Both the position numbers and the translations under genes were made by a program. A model generated the notes under the pieces. The model saw only the letters and a list, made by a program, of their open reading frames with translations, was not told the DNA's origin and made no database searches. From Algibacter miyuki (GTDB taxonomy: Bacteria > Bacteroidota > Bacteroidia > Flavobacteriales > Flavobacteriaceae): a stretch of 64,000 nucleotides of DNA. The number at the start of each line of letters is the position of its first letter. The first letter of the stretch is position 1. Location: NCBI RefSeq assembly GCF_042427745.1, contig NZ_JBHMFA010000001.1, one strand, 5' to 3'. This document shows positions 52,668 to 60,946 of the stretch, one piece after another.

Positions 52668-53233
52668 TATTTTTTATTTAAAAGTTGATCTATATGTTTA
52701 ATGGCTGTTGCCAAGCGCGTTTTTTTATCGCCTTTTAACAACACATAAGGTCTGTTATATTTAATTAATTCATCTTGAAAAGCGTTAAACATCGCTAATC
52801 GTTCCTCGGGTTTATCACGTAAATCGTCTGCTTCCCAAGGCGTATCAATATAAGTTAAAAAATACAAATCGTAAGTGTTTTTTACAGCATATTTTTCAAG
52901 CAATGGGTCGCAAGTCTTTAAGTAACAGGTTTCTGAATACACTTTAGTTTCCAGTAAATCAGTATCACATATCAATACCGAATCTGTTTTTTTAGACAAT
53001 GCATTTTCCAATTTCATTTGTCCTCTAGCAATAGGCAACAAATCGTTAGCTTCGCATGTTTTTCGCTCATTATTCCATTTTTCTTGGAGATAATCGCGTG
53101 CAAATTCGGGTACCCATACAGAATGATAATACCGTGCTAATTGTCGAGAAAGTGTTGTTTTTCCAGAAGATTCCGGGCCGAACAAAACCACTTTTATACA
53201 GTCTGCGGGGTCTTGTTGATAATCTTTTTCCAT
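52667..53233 (-). CDS. NadR-type P-loop kinase (nicotinamide riboside kinase-like)
   Basis: A 188-residue P-loop protein with Walker A GPESSGKTT at 19-27 and the aspartate-rich region VLICDTDLLETKVYSE, resembling the kinase domain of NadR. Members phosphorylate nicotinamide riboside. Next to a PnuC-family transporter this would trap the imported nucleoside as NMN. Because a thiamine-controlled receptor lies close by, a thiamine kinase role is also possible. Its start overlaps the transporter gene by 40 bases, implying tight coupling. Confidence 0.8.
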   Translation of the reverse strand: MEKDYQQDPADCIKVVLFGPESSGKTTLSRQLARYYHSVWVPEFARDYLQEKWNNERKTCEANDLLPIARGQMKLENALSKKTDSVLICDTDLLETKVYSETCYLKTCDPLLEKYAVKNTYDLYFLTYIDTPWEADDLRDKPEERLAMFNAFQDELIKYNRPYVLLKGDKKTRLATAIKHIDQLLNKK

Positions 53234-53817
53234 GCTAAATAGCCAAAAATGGCAATAAATGTAAATCCTAAATATTGAAAACTTGTAAACGTAAATCCTT
53301 TATGAAAATATAATGGTATTGAAATAATATCGCCAACAATCCAAAATATCCAATTTTCTATTTTTCGTCGTGCCATAAGCCACATACCAACAAAAAATAT
53401 AGCTGTAGTTAAGGTATCTACATAAGCCACCCAACTGGTCCATTTACCGAATACCTGATAAATTATATAAACAAAAACTAAAGTGGCAATAAATATGAGT
53501 ACACTTAATTTTTTCTCTTTTAAAGTGGTTCTAGAAATGGGATTCATATCGGCATCATCAACTTTTCTAGTCCAAACATACCAGCCATAAATACTCATAA
53601 CAAAATAGTAAACATTGATCATCATGTCTCCCAAAAGTTCCCATTTCACCAGTAAATACACAAAAATAAGCGTGCTTACCATACCTGTTGGAAATACCCA
53701 AATTTTGTTTTGCTTAGAATACCATACCGAGAGAAATCCGAAAATTACAGCTACAATTTCGAGGATAACATCCATGGTGTCGTAATCGGCATATTGTTTG
53801 AAAAAAAAATCGATCAT
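53194..53817 (-). CDS. PnuC/PnuT-family vitamin transporter
   Basis: A 207-residue inner-membrane transporter of the PnuC family with about seven hydrophobic segments and the family motif NVYYFVMSIYGWYVWTR. PnuC moves nicotinamide riboside; the close relative PnuT moves thiamine and is often controlled by TPP riboswitches in Bacteroidota. Sequence alone does not decide here. Paired with the NadR-like kinase it fits metabolic trapping; the TPP riboswitch receptor 2.7 kb downstream favours thiamine. It is first in a run of four overlapping or closely spaced genes. Confidence 0.85.
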   Translation of the reverse strand: MIDFFFKQYADYDTMDVILEIVAVIFGFLSVWYSKQNKIWVFPTGMVSTLIFVYLLVKWELLGDMMINVYYFVMSIYGWYVWTRKVDDADMNPISRTTLKEKKLSVLIFIATLVFVYIIYQVFGKWTSWVAYVDTLTTAIFFVGMWLMARRKIENWIFWIVGDIISIPLYFHKGFTFTSFQYLGFTFIAIFGYLAWKKIINKTPQTV

Positions 53818-53864
53818 GGGACTATTTAACTTACTTATATCAATACTAAAAACATATTCAAAAT

Positions 53865-54575
53865 TTATTTCTGCAATGCATCAAAAAACAATTCGTCATC
53901 TTCAAAAGCTGTGCCAATAACCACTAAATCGGCTCCGGCACTGTAGGCTTTTTCTAATTGTTCTAAATTTCTAATACCACCACCAACGATTAGAGGCACT
54001 TGTAAAACCGCTTTTACTTTGGCAATAATAGTTTCTAAAACAGGAACTTTCGCACCGCTTCCAGCCTCCAAATATATAAGTTTCATTCCTAATAAGCTTC
54101 CTGCTTTTGCAGTATCTGCAATATCTTGAATATTTTCAGTAGCCATTGGCATTGTTTTAGTAACCTGCTCAACAGCAGTTTCTTTTCCGCTTTCAACTAA
54201 AATATACCCTGTAGGAATCACCTCTAATTTCGTATTCTTTAATTTAGAAACCGCCTTAACATGCTTCCCTATTAAATATTCTGAATTTCTACCAGAAATT
54301 AAGGACAGGAATAAAAGAGCATCAGCACTTTCGGTTATTTGTGAAACATCGCCAGGAAATAAAACGATAGGTAATTGAGTATATTTTTTAATTTCAATCA
54401 CTAAAACCTCAGTAGCATGCTTGTCCACAATACTACCACCAACAAAAATATGAGTGGCTATAGATCGATTTACTTTTTCAATAAAACTTGCAGTGTTTTC
54501 AACCAAAAACTTATCCGGATCTATTAAAACCGCCAACTGCTTTTCGTTATTTTTTATTGAATTTAATATGTTCAT
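53865..54575 (-). CDS. Geranylgeranylglyceryl/heptaprenylglyceryl phosphate synthase-like protein
   Basis: A 236-residue TIM-barrel protein of the GGGPS/PcrB family. It has AVLIDPDKF near the N terminus, FVGGSIV, PIVLFPGDVSQI, MKLIYLEAGSGAKVP and the phosphate-binding IVGGGIRNLEQLEKAYSAGADLVVIGTAF. It joins glycerol-1-phosphate to a polyprenyl diphosphate to make an ether lipid precursor. The enzyme is typical of archaea, but Bacteroidota carry a well-known version whose physiological product is not settled. Confidence 0.9.
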   Translation of the reverse strand: MNILNSIKNNEKQLAVLIDPDKFLVENTASFIEKVNRSIATHIFVGGSIVDKHATEVLVIEIKKYTQLPIVLFPGDVSQITESADALLFLSLISGRNSEYLIGKHVKAVSKLKNTKLEVIPTGYILVESGKETAVEQVTKTMPMATENIQDIADTAKAGSLLGMKLIYLEAGSGAKVPVLETIIAKVKAVLQVPLIVGGGIRNLEQLEKAYSAGADLVVIGTAFEDDELFFDALQK

Positions 54576-54658
54576 TTTGTTTTATTTCCCCGTAAGGGAA
54601 AACTTTTTTATTGAATCGTCTTGAATTCAAAAAAGACAATGCTTCATTAAAATTTTAA

Positions 54659-55291
54659 TTATTCTTCACCTAAAGCAAAAGCACAAGTAAAGCCTTCGAA
54701 CTCGAAAAAGTGTACCAAATAGCGGTATTTCACATCTTCATAATCTATCCAAGCCACGGTTTCTTCATCTTTCAATTCAAAAGGAATTACTAAAAAGCAA
54801 TTTTTAAAACTAGCTCCAGGCGTAGCAAAAAGTTTATATAAAGATTCTTTTACGCACCAAACAGCAGTGAGTTTTTTAATATAATCAGCAGCGTTCTTAT
54901 CTAAATAATCAGCTTCGTATCCCACAAATTTATGTGCAATTACAGTAATTTTATCACGTTGCTTTTCAATATCAACACCTACAATCCCATTACTAATAAT
55001 GACAGCCGAAAACTGAAAAGAATGTGTTATCGAAATCTGTTTCCCATCTTTTAAATGGGGTTTTCCATTTTTATCATAAAATAAATCGGCATCTTCATAC
55101 CCAAATTCGGCCAACAAATGTCTCACGCTTAAAAACCCACGTTGGTGTAGTTCACTTTTCATTCCTAAAACCCGTTTTAAGGTTTCTGGTTTCAAAGTTA
55201 GTGGCGCCATTAAATCGTCGAAAGACTCCGTGATCTTCCACAATTTAACAACAGTTTGTGAATTTGGCGTTATGGTTTTATAAAGCGGCAT
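54659..55291 (-). CDS. 4'-phosphopantetheinyl transferase superfamily protein (Sfp type)
   Basis: A 210-residue Sfp/Gsp-type enzyme that transfers phosphopantetheine from CoA to a carrier protein. The magnesium and CoA motifs are GVDIEKQRDKI near residue 104 and VWCVKESLYKLF near residue 145. The length is that of a single-chain Sfp type, not the short AcpS. The carrier protein target is not evident; no polyketide or peptide synthetase is in the window. Confidence 0.88.
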   Translation of the reverse strand: MPLYKTITPNSQTVVKLWKITESFDDLMAPLTLKPETLKRVLGMKSELHQRGFLSVRHLLAEFGYEDADLFYDKNGKPHLKDGKQISITHSFQFSAVIISNGIVGVDIEKQRDKITVIAHKFVGYEADYLDKNAADYIKKLTAVWCVKESLYKLFATPGASFKNCFLVIPFELKDEETVAWIDYEDVKYRYLVHFFEFEGFTCAFALGEE

Positions 55292-55314
55292 TTAATATTC
55301 TGAATGTTATTGAT

Positions 55315-55322
55315 TATCTTTG
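55315..55322 (+). promoter_or_regulatory. -7 promoter element of ahcY
   Basis: TATCTTTG is an exact TAnnTTTG, with TTTA near the -33 position (55291), giving a leader of about 95 bases. I see no known riboswitch in that leader. Confidence 0.5.
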
Positions 55323-55422
55323 CACAATCTTAGGCAAATTATACGATTTCGACGAGCGAATTTAACCATTTTAACACGAATCGCAATCCTGTTTAAGTTA
55401 TTAAATAAAAAAGAATATTGAT

Positions 55423-56739
55423 ATGAGCACAAAAACAATTCCTTACGTAGCTAGCAAAGTTAAAGATATTTCTCTTGCAGCATGGGGACGAAAAGAAATA
55501 GAATTAGCCGAAGCCGAAATGCCAGGTTTAATGAGTCTTCGTGAAGAATACGGCAACTCGCAACCTTTAAAAGGCGCGCGTATTGCAGGATGTTTACACA
55601 TGACGATACAAACAGCCGTTTTAATTGAAACGCTACAAGCTTTAGGTGCAGAAGTAACTTGGAGTTCTTGTAACATATTTTCTACGCAAGATCAAGCAGC
55701 AGCAGCCATTGCAGCAGAAGGAACAGCAGTTTACGCTTGGAAAGGATTAACGGAAGAAGAATTTGATTGGTGTATCGAACAAACACTTTTCTTTGGTGAA
55801 GATAGAAAACCATTAAACATGATTCTTGATGATGGTGGTGATTTAACCAACATGGTTTTAGACAAATACCCAGAATTAGCAGCCGGAATTAACGGACTTT
55901 CAGAAGAAACTACAACAGGAGTTCACCGTCTTTACGAGCGTGTAAAAAACGGAACATTACCAATGCCTGCAATCAACGTAAACGATTCTGTAACAAAATC
56001 TAAATTCGATAACAAATACGGTTGTAAAGAATCTGCAGTAGATGCTATTCGTCGTGCAACAGACCTTATGCTTGCTGGTAAACGTGTAACTGTTTGTGGT
56101 TATGGTGATGTTGGTAAAGGTACAGCTGCCTCTTTTAAAGGTGCAGGATCTATTGTAACAGTAACAGAAATCGATCCAATTTGTGCGCTTCAAGCAGCAA
56201 TGGACGGTTTTGAAGTTAAAAGACTAGAGACTGTAGTAGGGAATTCAGATATTATTATCACAACAACAGGAAATAAAGACATTATCCAAGGGCGTCATTT
56301 CGAAGCCATGAAAGATAAAGTTATCGTGTGTAACATTGGGCATTTCGACAACGAAATCGATATGGCGTGGTTAAACAAAAACCACGGTAACACTAAAAAC
56401 ACAATTAAACCACAAGTTGATAAATATACTATCGACGGTAAAGATATCATTATCCTTGCAGAAGGTCGTTTAGTAAACTTAGGTTGTGCTACAGGTCACC
56501 CAAGTTTCGTAATGTCTAACTCATTTACAAACCAAACTTTAGCTCAAATTGAACTTTGGACAAACGCAGAAGCATACGGAAACGATGTGTACATGTTACC
56601 AAAAGCTTTAGACGAAAAAGTAGCCAAATTACACCTTGCAAAAATTGGTGTAGAGCTTACTGAACTTCGCGAAGACCAAGCAAGCTATATTGGTGTAACT
56701 GTAGAAGGACCATACAAACCAGAACATTACAGATACTAA
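55423..56739 (+). CDS. ahcY: Adenosylhomocysteinase
   Basis: A 438-residue NAD-dependent hydrolase that splits S-adenosylhomocysteine into adenosine and homocysteine, recycling the product of methylation. Key motifs are HMTIQTAVLIETL in the substrate domain, the NAD-binding CGYGDVGKGTAASFKGAG, and the C-terminal KPEHYRY with the conserved Lys and Tyr that reach the partner subunit. Length is normal. It is monocistronic, with its own terminator. Codon usage is typical of a highly expressed gene. Confidence 0.97.
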   Translation: MSTKTIPYVASKVKDISLAAWGRKEIELAEAEMPGLMSLREEYGNSQPLKGARIAGCLHMTIQTAVLIETLQALGAEVTWSSCNIFSTQDQAAAAIAAEGTAVYAWKGLTEEEFDWCIEQTLFFGEDRKPLNMILDDGGDLTNMVLDKYPELAAGINGLSEETTTGVHRLYERVKNGTLPMPAINVNDSVTKSKFDNKYGCKESAVDAIRRATDLMLAGKRVTVCGYGDVGKGTAASFKGAGSIVTVTEIDPICALQAAMDGFEVKRLETVVGNSDIIITTTGNKDIIQGRHFEAMKDKVIVCNIGHFDNEIDMAWLNKNHGNTKNTIKPQVDKYTIDGKDIIILAEGRLVNLGCATGHPSFVMSNSFTNQTLAQIELWTNAEAYGNDVYMLPKALDEKVAKLHLAKIGVELTELREDQASYIGVTVEGPYKPEHYRY

Positions 56740-56758
56740 AAAAACGATAGTTTTTTTC

Positions 56759-56777
56759 TACTGAACTTGTTTCAGTA
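56759..56777. repeat. Short palindrome of the TGAACTTGTTTCA type, copy 1
   Basis: TACTGAA and TTCAGTA arms flank CTTGT, just after ahcY. A second copy lies at 56898. The centre is the same and the arms differ in a compensating way, as expected for a structured repeat. Confidence 0.6.
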
Positions 56778-56792
56778 TCTCAATAATAAATT

Positions 56793-56827
56793 AAATCCCA
56801 AGCAGCAATGTTTGGGATTTTTTTTAT
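56793..56827 (+). terminator. Terminator of ahcY
   Basis: AATCCCAA and TTTGGGATT pair around GCAGCAATG and are followed by eight T. Confidence 0.85.
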
Positions 56828-56832
56828 TTGGG

Positions 56833-57014
56833 CAATTTTGTTTTGGGAGAAAAACCCAAAACAAACCGCGCTTTCCGCTATATCTTTTTACAAAGCAATC
56901 CTGAACTTGTTTCAGGATCTGTTCAATTCCATAGAAATTTCAGCTAAAAATTAAAGCATAGTCTATTTAAAAGCTTTACAAAAAGGATGCCGCTGCAATC
57001 CCTATCGCAAAAGT
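56833..57014 (-). repeat. Dispersed structured intergenic repeat, copy C (subtype 1), in the ahcY-tyrS gap
   Basis: This fills most of the 380-base gap 56740-57119. Read on the minus strand it starts GCGATAGGGATTGCAGCGGC, continues ATCCTTTTT, and ends AAAAAGATATAGCGGAAAGCG, then TTGCCCAAAT. The ends match copy A, including the ATCCTTTTT/AAAAAGATAT inner pair. The middle contains another hairpin (56898-56918). The rest of the gap holds the ahcY terminator and the tyrS promoter. Confidence 0.68.
56898..56918. repeat. Short palindrome of the TGAACTTGTTTCA type, copy 2
   Basis: ATCCTGAA and TTCAGGAT flank CTTGT. It sits inside the loop region of dispersed repeat copy C. The sequence matches a short palindrome I recall as widespread in Bacteroidota intergenic DNA. 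Confidence 0.65.
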
Positions 57015-57085
57015 TACCATCCCACAACGGCAAATCTATTCGCAAAGAATTTCATTTAAAACATAACAAATTCTACACGTATTTT

Positions 57086-57093
57086 TATATTTG
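57086..57093 (+). promoter_or_regulatory. -7 promoter element of tyrS
   Basis: TATATTTG, an exact TAnnTTTG, 26 bases before the tyrS ATG at 57120. Confidence 0.55.
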
Positions 57094-57119
57094 CCTAAGA
57101 TTACTAAATACACCTAAAA

Positions 57120-58415
57120 ATGATAAAGAATTTTGTTGAAGAATTAACGTGGAGAGGCATGATACAAGATAGTATGCCAGGAACGGAAGAACACTTATTA
57201 GAAGCCATGCGTAAGGCGTATGTAGGTATTGATCCTACGGCCGATTCTTTACATATTGGTCATCTTGTTGGTGTTATGGGTTTAAAACATTTTCAATTAT
57301 CAGGACATAAACCAGTGGCATTAGTAGGTGGAGCAACGGGAATGATTGGTGATCCTTCTGGAAAATCTGCTGAACGTAATTTACTTACCGAAGACATTCT
57401 TTTGCATAACCAAAATGCCATAAAAGAACAACTATCTCGCTTTTTAGATTTTGATAGCGATGCAGAAAACGCAGCTATTATCGTAAATAATTACGATTGG
57501 ATGAAAGAGTTTTCATTCTTAGAATTTATTAGAGACGTGGGTAAACACATTACCGTGAACTATATGATGGCGAAAGATTCTGTAAAGAAACGTTTGTCCT
57601 CTGAGTCTTCTGTAGGAATGAGCTTTACCGAATTCACCTACCAATTGGTTCAAGGTTACGATTTTTTACATTTATATAGAGAAAAGCAATGTACCCTTCA
57701 AATGGGCGGAAGCGACCAGTGGGGAAACATTACTACGGGAACAGAATTAATTCGTCGTGTTGATGCCGGAAAAGGTTATGCCTTAACTTGGCCATTAATT
57801 ACAAAGGCCGATGGCACTAAATTTGGTAAAACCGAAGGCGGAAATATTTGGTTAGATAGCGAAAGAACATCTCCTTATAAATTCTACCAATATTGGTTAA
57901 ACACCAGTGATATTGATGCTGAAAAATATATCAAGATTTTCACATTTTTATCCAAAGCAGAGATTGAAGCTTTGATAGAAGAACATCAAGAAGCACCACA
58001 TTTACGTGTTTTACAAAAGCGTTTAGCTGAAGAAATAACCACTATGGTACATTCTAAAGAAGATTTAGAGAATGCCATAAAGGCGAGTAATATTCTTTTT
58101 GGAAAATCTACAGGAGACGATTTAAAAGCTTTAAACGAGCAAACCTTTTTAGACATTTTTGATGGTGTTCCATTAACTGAAATATCTCAAGCCGATATTG
58201 ATAATGGTTTGGATATTATAGCTGCGTTAGCAGAAAAAGGAGGCTTTTTAAAATCGAACGGTGAAGCGCGTCGTGCATTAAAAGAAAACTCTATTGCTGT
58301 AAACAAAGAGAAAGTAAAAGACGATTACAGCATTACTAAAGATGATTTAATAAACAATAAGTTTGTACTACTTCAACGTGGCAAAAAGAACTATTTTGTA
58401 TTGCGTGTGGTGTAA
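57120..58415 (+). CDS. tyrS: Tyrosyl-tRNA synthetase
   Basis: A 431-residue class I synthetase. The HIGH-type motif is HIGHLVGVMG near residue 41, the tyrosine pocket includes GGSDQWGNITTG near 195, and the KMSKS loop appears as KFGKTEGGNIW. The C-terminal S4-like RNA-binding domain (about 360-431) ends FVLLQRGKKNYFVLRVV. Length is normal for the bacterial TyrS. It has its own promoter and terminator. Confidence 0.97.
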   Translation: MIKNFVEELTWRGMIQDSMPGTEEHLLEAMRKAYVGIDPTADSLHIGHLVGVMGLKHFQLSGHKPVALVGGATGMIGDPSGKSAERNLLTEDILLHNQNAIKEQLSRFLDFDSDAENAAIIVNNYDWMKEFSFLEFIRDVGKHITVNYMMAKDSVKKRLSSESSVGMSFTEFTYQLVQGYDFLHLYREKQCTLQMGGSDQWGNITTGTELIRRVDAGKGYALTWPLITKADGTKFGKTEGGNIWLDSERTSPYKFYQYWLNTSDIDAEKYIKIFTFLSKAEIEALIEEHQEAPHLRVLQKRLAEEITTMVHSKEDLENAIKASNILFGKSTGDDLKALNEQTFLDIFDGVPLTEISQADIDNGLDIIAALAEKGGFLKSNGEARRALKENSIAVNKEKVKDDYSITKDDLINNKFVLLQRGKKNYFVLRVV

Positions 58416-58441
58416 CACCAAAGGCAATCACTTTATAAAAT

Positions 58442-58478
58442 AAAAAACTCAGGTTAAATTAACCTGAGTTTTTTTTAT
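58442..58478 (+). terminator. Terminator of tyrS
   Basis: The perfect arms ACTCAGGTTAA and TTAACCTGAGT, with almost no loop, are followed by eight T; the A run before them would also serve the opposite strand. Confidence 0.88.
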
Positions 58479-58493
58479 GCTCTATTTTTATTT

Positions 58494-58507
58494 TTTCCGC
58501 GAAAGCG
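58494..58507 (-). repeat. CGCTTTCGCGGAAA short palindromic motif, copy 2
   Basis: The inverse of the motif at 47163, lying between tyrS and the Ig-like lipoprotein gene. Confidence 0.45.
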
Positions 58508-58534
58508 TTATTGTCTTTTAAACAATTAAAAACC

Positions 58535-60139
58535 CTATTTCTTAAACGTCAATGTTTCAGGATAACCCCAATCGGCACGAATTTCTACCGCATTAAAATG
58601 ACTCACCTTTTCGGGTTGTATCTTTTTCAAATAACTTCCCGCATCGTACTTTTCGTTACCATTAGCATCATGTATTACCCGAATTTTATAAGTAGCAGGT
58701 GCTACATTTAAAAAATTGACAACCCCATCTGTTTTGGCATACTGCTCATATTTAACTTCGCCTTTATCCGTTGTTAATTGAATAATTAACGGAAAAGTAG
58801 CATTAACCAAAGTAAACCTAGCGTAACCAAATTCCGATTCTTTTTTTGTACTAAACGAATAGTTTAACGTATCGTTTTTATCATTATAAAAATCGGTGAA
58901 CCCTTCTGGCAATACTTGTATTTGATACTTATTATTAGCTGTTTTAACAAAATCAAATTCATATATATTGTTAATCGTATCAAACTTGGTAGTAAAAGCC
59001 ACCTTAGTCGAATCCTTATCTAAAACCGTCATTTTTTCAGCATTAAAATTTACCAAAGGCGTACTTCCTGAAATATAAAACGGCGTATTATATGCCACTG
59101 AACCCGATGGTGTTGATTGCATCACCAAACTATCGCGATCTAGTTTTCGTATTCTAACAGAATATTTCTTTTCATAATCCTGATTAGTAACCGTAAATAA
59201 TAACGAATCAACTTCTAGCTTTGGTTTATACCAAAAGTTAAGCGTGTCGGTTTTTACATCTTTCACAATGCGATATTCAAAATCTTCTGGAACTTCTGAA
59301 TCTACCTGTATTTTCATTCCTTCATAATCACCTTCAAAACCAAAAGCAATTTTTTCACCTCCAATAATCATGGGCCTTGTGGCTTTATAATCTAGGGTTT
59401 CTTTAAATAATTTCAGGGTATAAAGCGAATCTGTAGGTACCGTTATAAAGTCTTTATAAAATCCAATTTCATCAGTTTTTTGTTGAAATATATTATCAGA
59501 ATTCCCATCCTTTAAAGCTACAAGTAAATATTTCCCTGCCTTAATGTTATCCACAGAAAACGTAGTAACACTATCTAAGGTATTGGTAATATATTTTGGT
59601 TTTTTCTGATAAAAAACAGAATCTGTAAAAGTAGAATCTACCTCATACAACATGACTGAAATAAAAGTATCTGGCTTTGCTTTTAAAGCATCTACAACAT
59701 TCCCTTTTACACTTAACGAGTCGATATAATCCCCAGTAGAAAACACATAACGATAATACGGATAAGCGTTGCCTTCGTTATTATCCTGAATACTGTTTCC
59801 AAAATTAAACGCATAAGTTGTGTTTGGCGCAAGCGTATCGTGAATTTTAATAGTAATGTATTTACTTCCCGTACCAAGCGGCGTAATCTCTGGTTGATTT
59901 TCCATCGGAGGTGAAATAATAAGCTGTTTATTTAAGTCTTTTATTTTAACGTATTCATCAAAATAAATTTTTATTTCATTACCCTTAAAATTGGTGGTTA
60001 AATTCGCCGGCACTGTTTTAACAATAACTGGAGGTGTCACATCTTTTGGACCACCATCTGGCGTACCTCTATTGGCACAATTAACAAAAATGAGACCAAT
60101 AACCGCAGCTAAAATAAAATTTGAAAGTGTTTTATTCAT
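58535..60139 (-). CDS. Large lipoprotein with N-terminal Ig-like (SbsA-type) domain
   Basis: A 534-residue lipoprotein. The signal peptide ends in the lipobox FVNCANRG (cysteine about 21). The first domain (about 35-135: PPVIVKTVPANLTTNFKGNEIKIYFDEYV) is the Ig-like SbsA type found in surface proteins; the remainder is beta-rich without a recognised domain. The start is ATG at 60139 rather than TTG two codons upstream. In Bacteroidota such proteins lie on the outer membrane; the role is unknown. It follows comF by 56 bases. Confidence 0.78.
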   Translation of the reverse strand: MNKTLSNFILAAVIGLIFVNCANRGTPDGGPKDVTPPVIVKTVPANLTTNFKGNEIKIYFDEYVKIKDLNKQLIISPPMENQPEITPLGTGSKYITIKIHDTLAPNTTYAFNFGNSIQDNNEGNAYPYYRYVFSTGDYIDSLSVKGNVVDALKAKPDTFISVMLYEVDSTFTDSVFYQKKPKYITNTLDSVTTFSVDNIKAGKYLLVALKDGNSDNIFQQKTDEIGFYKDFITVPTDSLYTLKLFKETLDYKATRPMIIGGEKIAFGFEGDYEGMKIQVDSEVPEDFEYRIVKDVKTDTLNFWYKPKLEVDSLLFTVTNQDYEKKYSVRIRKLDRDSLVMQSTPSGSVAYNTPFYISGSTPLVNFNAEKMTVLDKDSTKVAFTTKFDTINNIYEFDFVKTANNKYQIQVLPEGFTDFYNDKNDTLNYSFSTKKESEFGYARFTLVNATFPLIIQLTTDKGEVKYEQYAKTDGVVNFLNVAPATYKIRVIHDANGNEKYDAGSYLKKIQPEKVSHFNAVEIRADWGYPETLTFKK

Positions 60140-60195
60140 TACCAATTAAAATTTTCACAAACCTACATAATTTTAAACATATAACGTTTAAAAGC

Positions 60196-60873
60196 CTAAG
60201 CAATTGCCATGGTTGCTATACTTATTTTTACGTTTTCGGCTTCGTTTAAAACCGAAATACAAGCTTCCAAAGTAGCTCCTGTAGTAATAATATCGTCCAC
60301 AATTAAAATATGCTTCCCTTCAATGGCTTTTTTATTTTTAAGTGTAAACAAGTCGTCACTATTTACCCAACGGGCAATTCGACCTTTATTAGTTTGCGAT
60401 TTATTATTTGAAATTTTTATGAGAACATCCTCCAAATAATCAGCTCCTAAAGCCTCGGCTATTTGTTCGCCAAATTTAGTAACCTGATTAAATCCGCGCG
60501 ATTTCAGTTTCTTTTTATGTAATGGTACGCCAATAACCACATCAATATCCTTATAAGCCTCCACATCGGCCAACTCATTCCCCAACCAATTACCAAGCAC
60601 AAAACCAATATTTTCGTAACCTTTATATTTTAAGCCGTGAATAAGCTGTTGCACCAAACTCTTTTTTTCGAACCTAAAAAGCGCCGTACCATGTTCCACT
60701 TTGCATCGTCCATAAAGTACGTTTTGAATGGCATCGGCATCATCAAAATGAAAATTAGTAACCGGTAAATCATGCCTGCAATCTGTACAAATAGTATCTT
60801 CATTATCATGCAATACACCCAAACAGGCATAGCAAACTTTAGGGAAAAATATATTTAATACCGATTTAATCAT
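60196..60873 (-). CDS. ComF family phosphoribosyltransferase-like protein
   Basis: A 225-residue ComF-type protein with an N-terminal four-cysteine zinc site (CYACLG and CTDCRHD) and a type I phosphoribosyltransferase domain whose PRPP loop is ILIVDDIITTGATLEAC. In naturally competent bacteria ComF is needed for DNA uptake; elsewhere the role is open. It is divergent from glyS, and its gap to glyS is 73 bases. Confidence 0.92.
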   Translation of the reverse strand: MIKSVLNIFFPKVCYACLGVLHDNEDTICTDCRHDLPVTNFHFDDADAIQNVLYGRCKVEHGTALFRFEKKSLVQQLIHGLKYKGYENIGFVLGNWLGNELADVEAYKDIDVVIGVPLHKKKLKSRGFNQVTKFGEQIAEALGADYLEDVLIKISNNKSQTNKGRIARWVNSDDLFTLKNKKAIEGKHILIVDDIITTGATLEACISVLNEAENVKISIATMAIA

Positions 60874-60934
60874 TTAAAATAAAAGTAGTTCTGTAAATTT
60901 AGTTAATTATAACGAATAGTTTCAAACGCTTTTT

Positions 60935-60942
60935 TATTTTTG
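60935..60942 (+). promoter_or_regulatory. -7 promoter element immediately before glyS
   Basis: TATTTTTG fits TAnnTTTG and ends 4 bases before the glyS ATG, so the message may be leaderless or nearly so. Confidence 0.5.
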
Positions 60943-60946
60943 CATT

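Noticed and set aside
55323..55422. SAH or SAM riboswitch in the ahcY leader
   Set aside because: I could not find the conserved aptamer pairs; the leader looks unstructured apart from short AT stretches.
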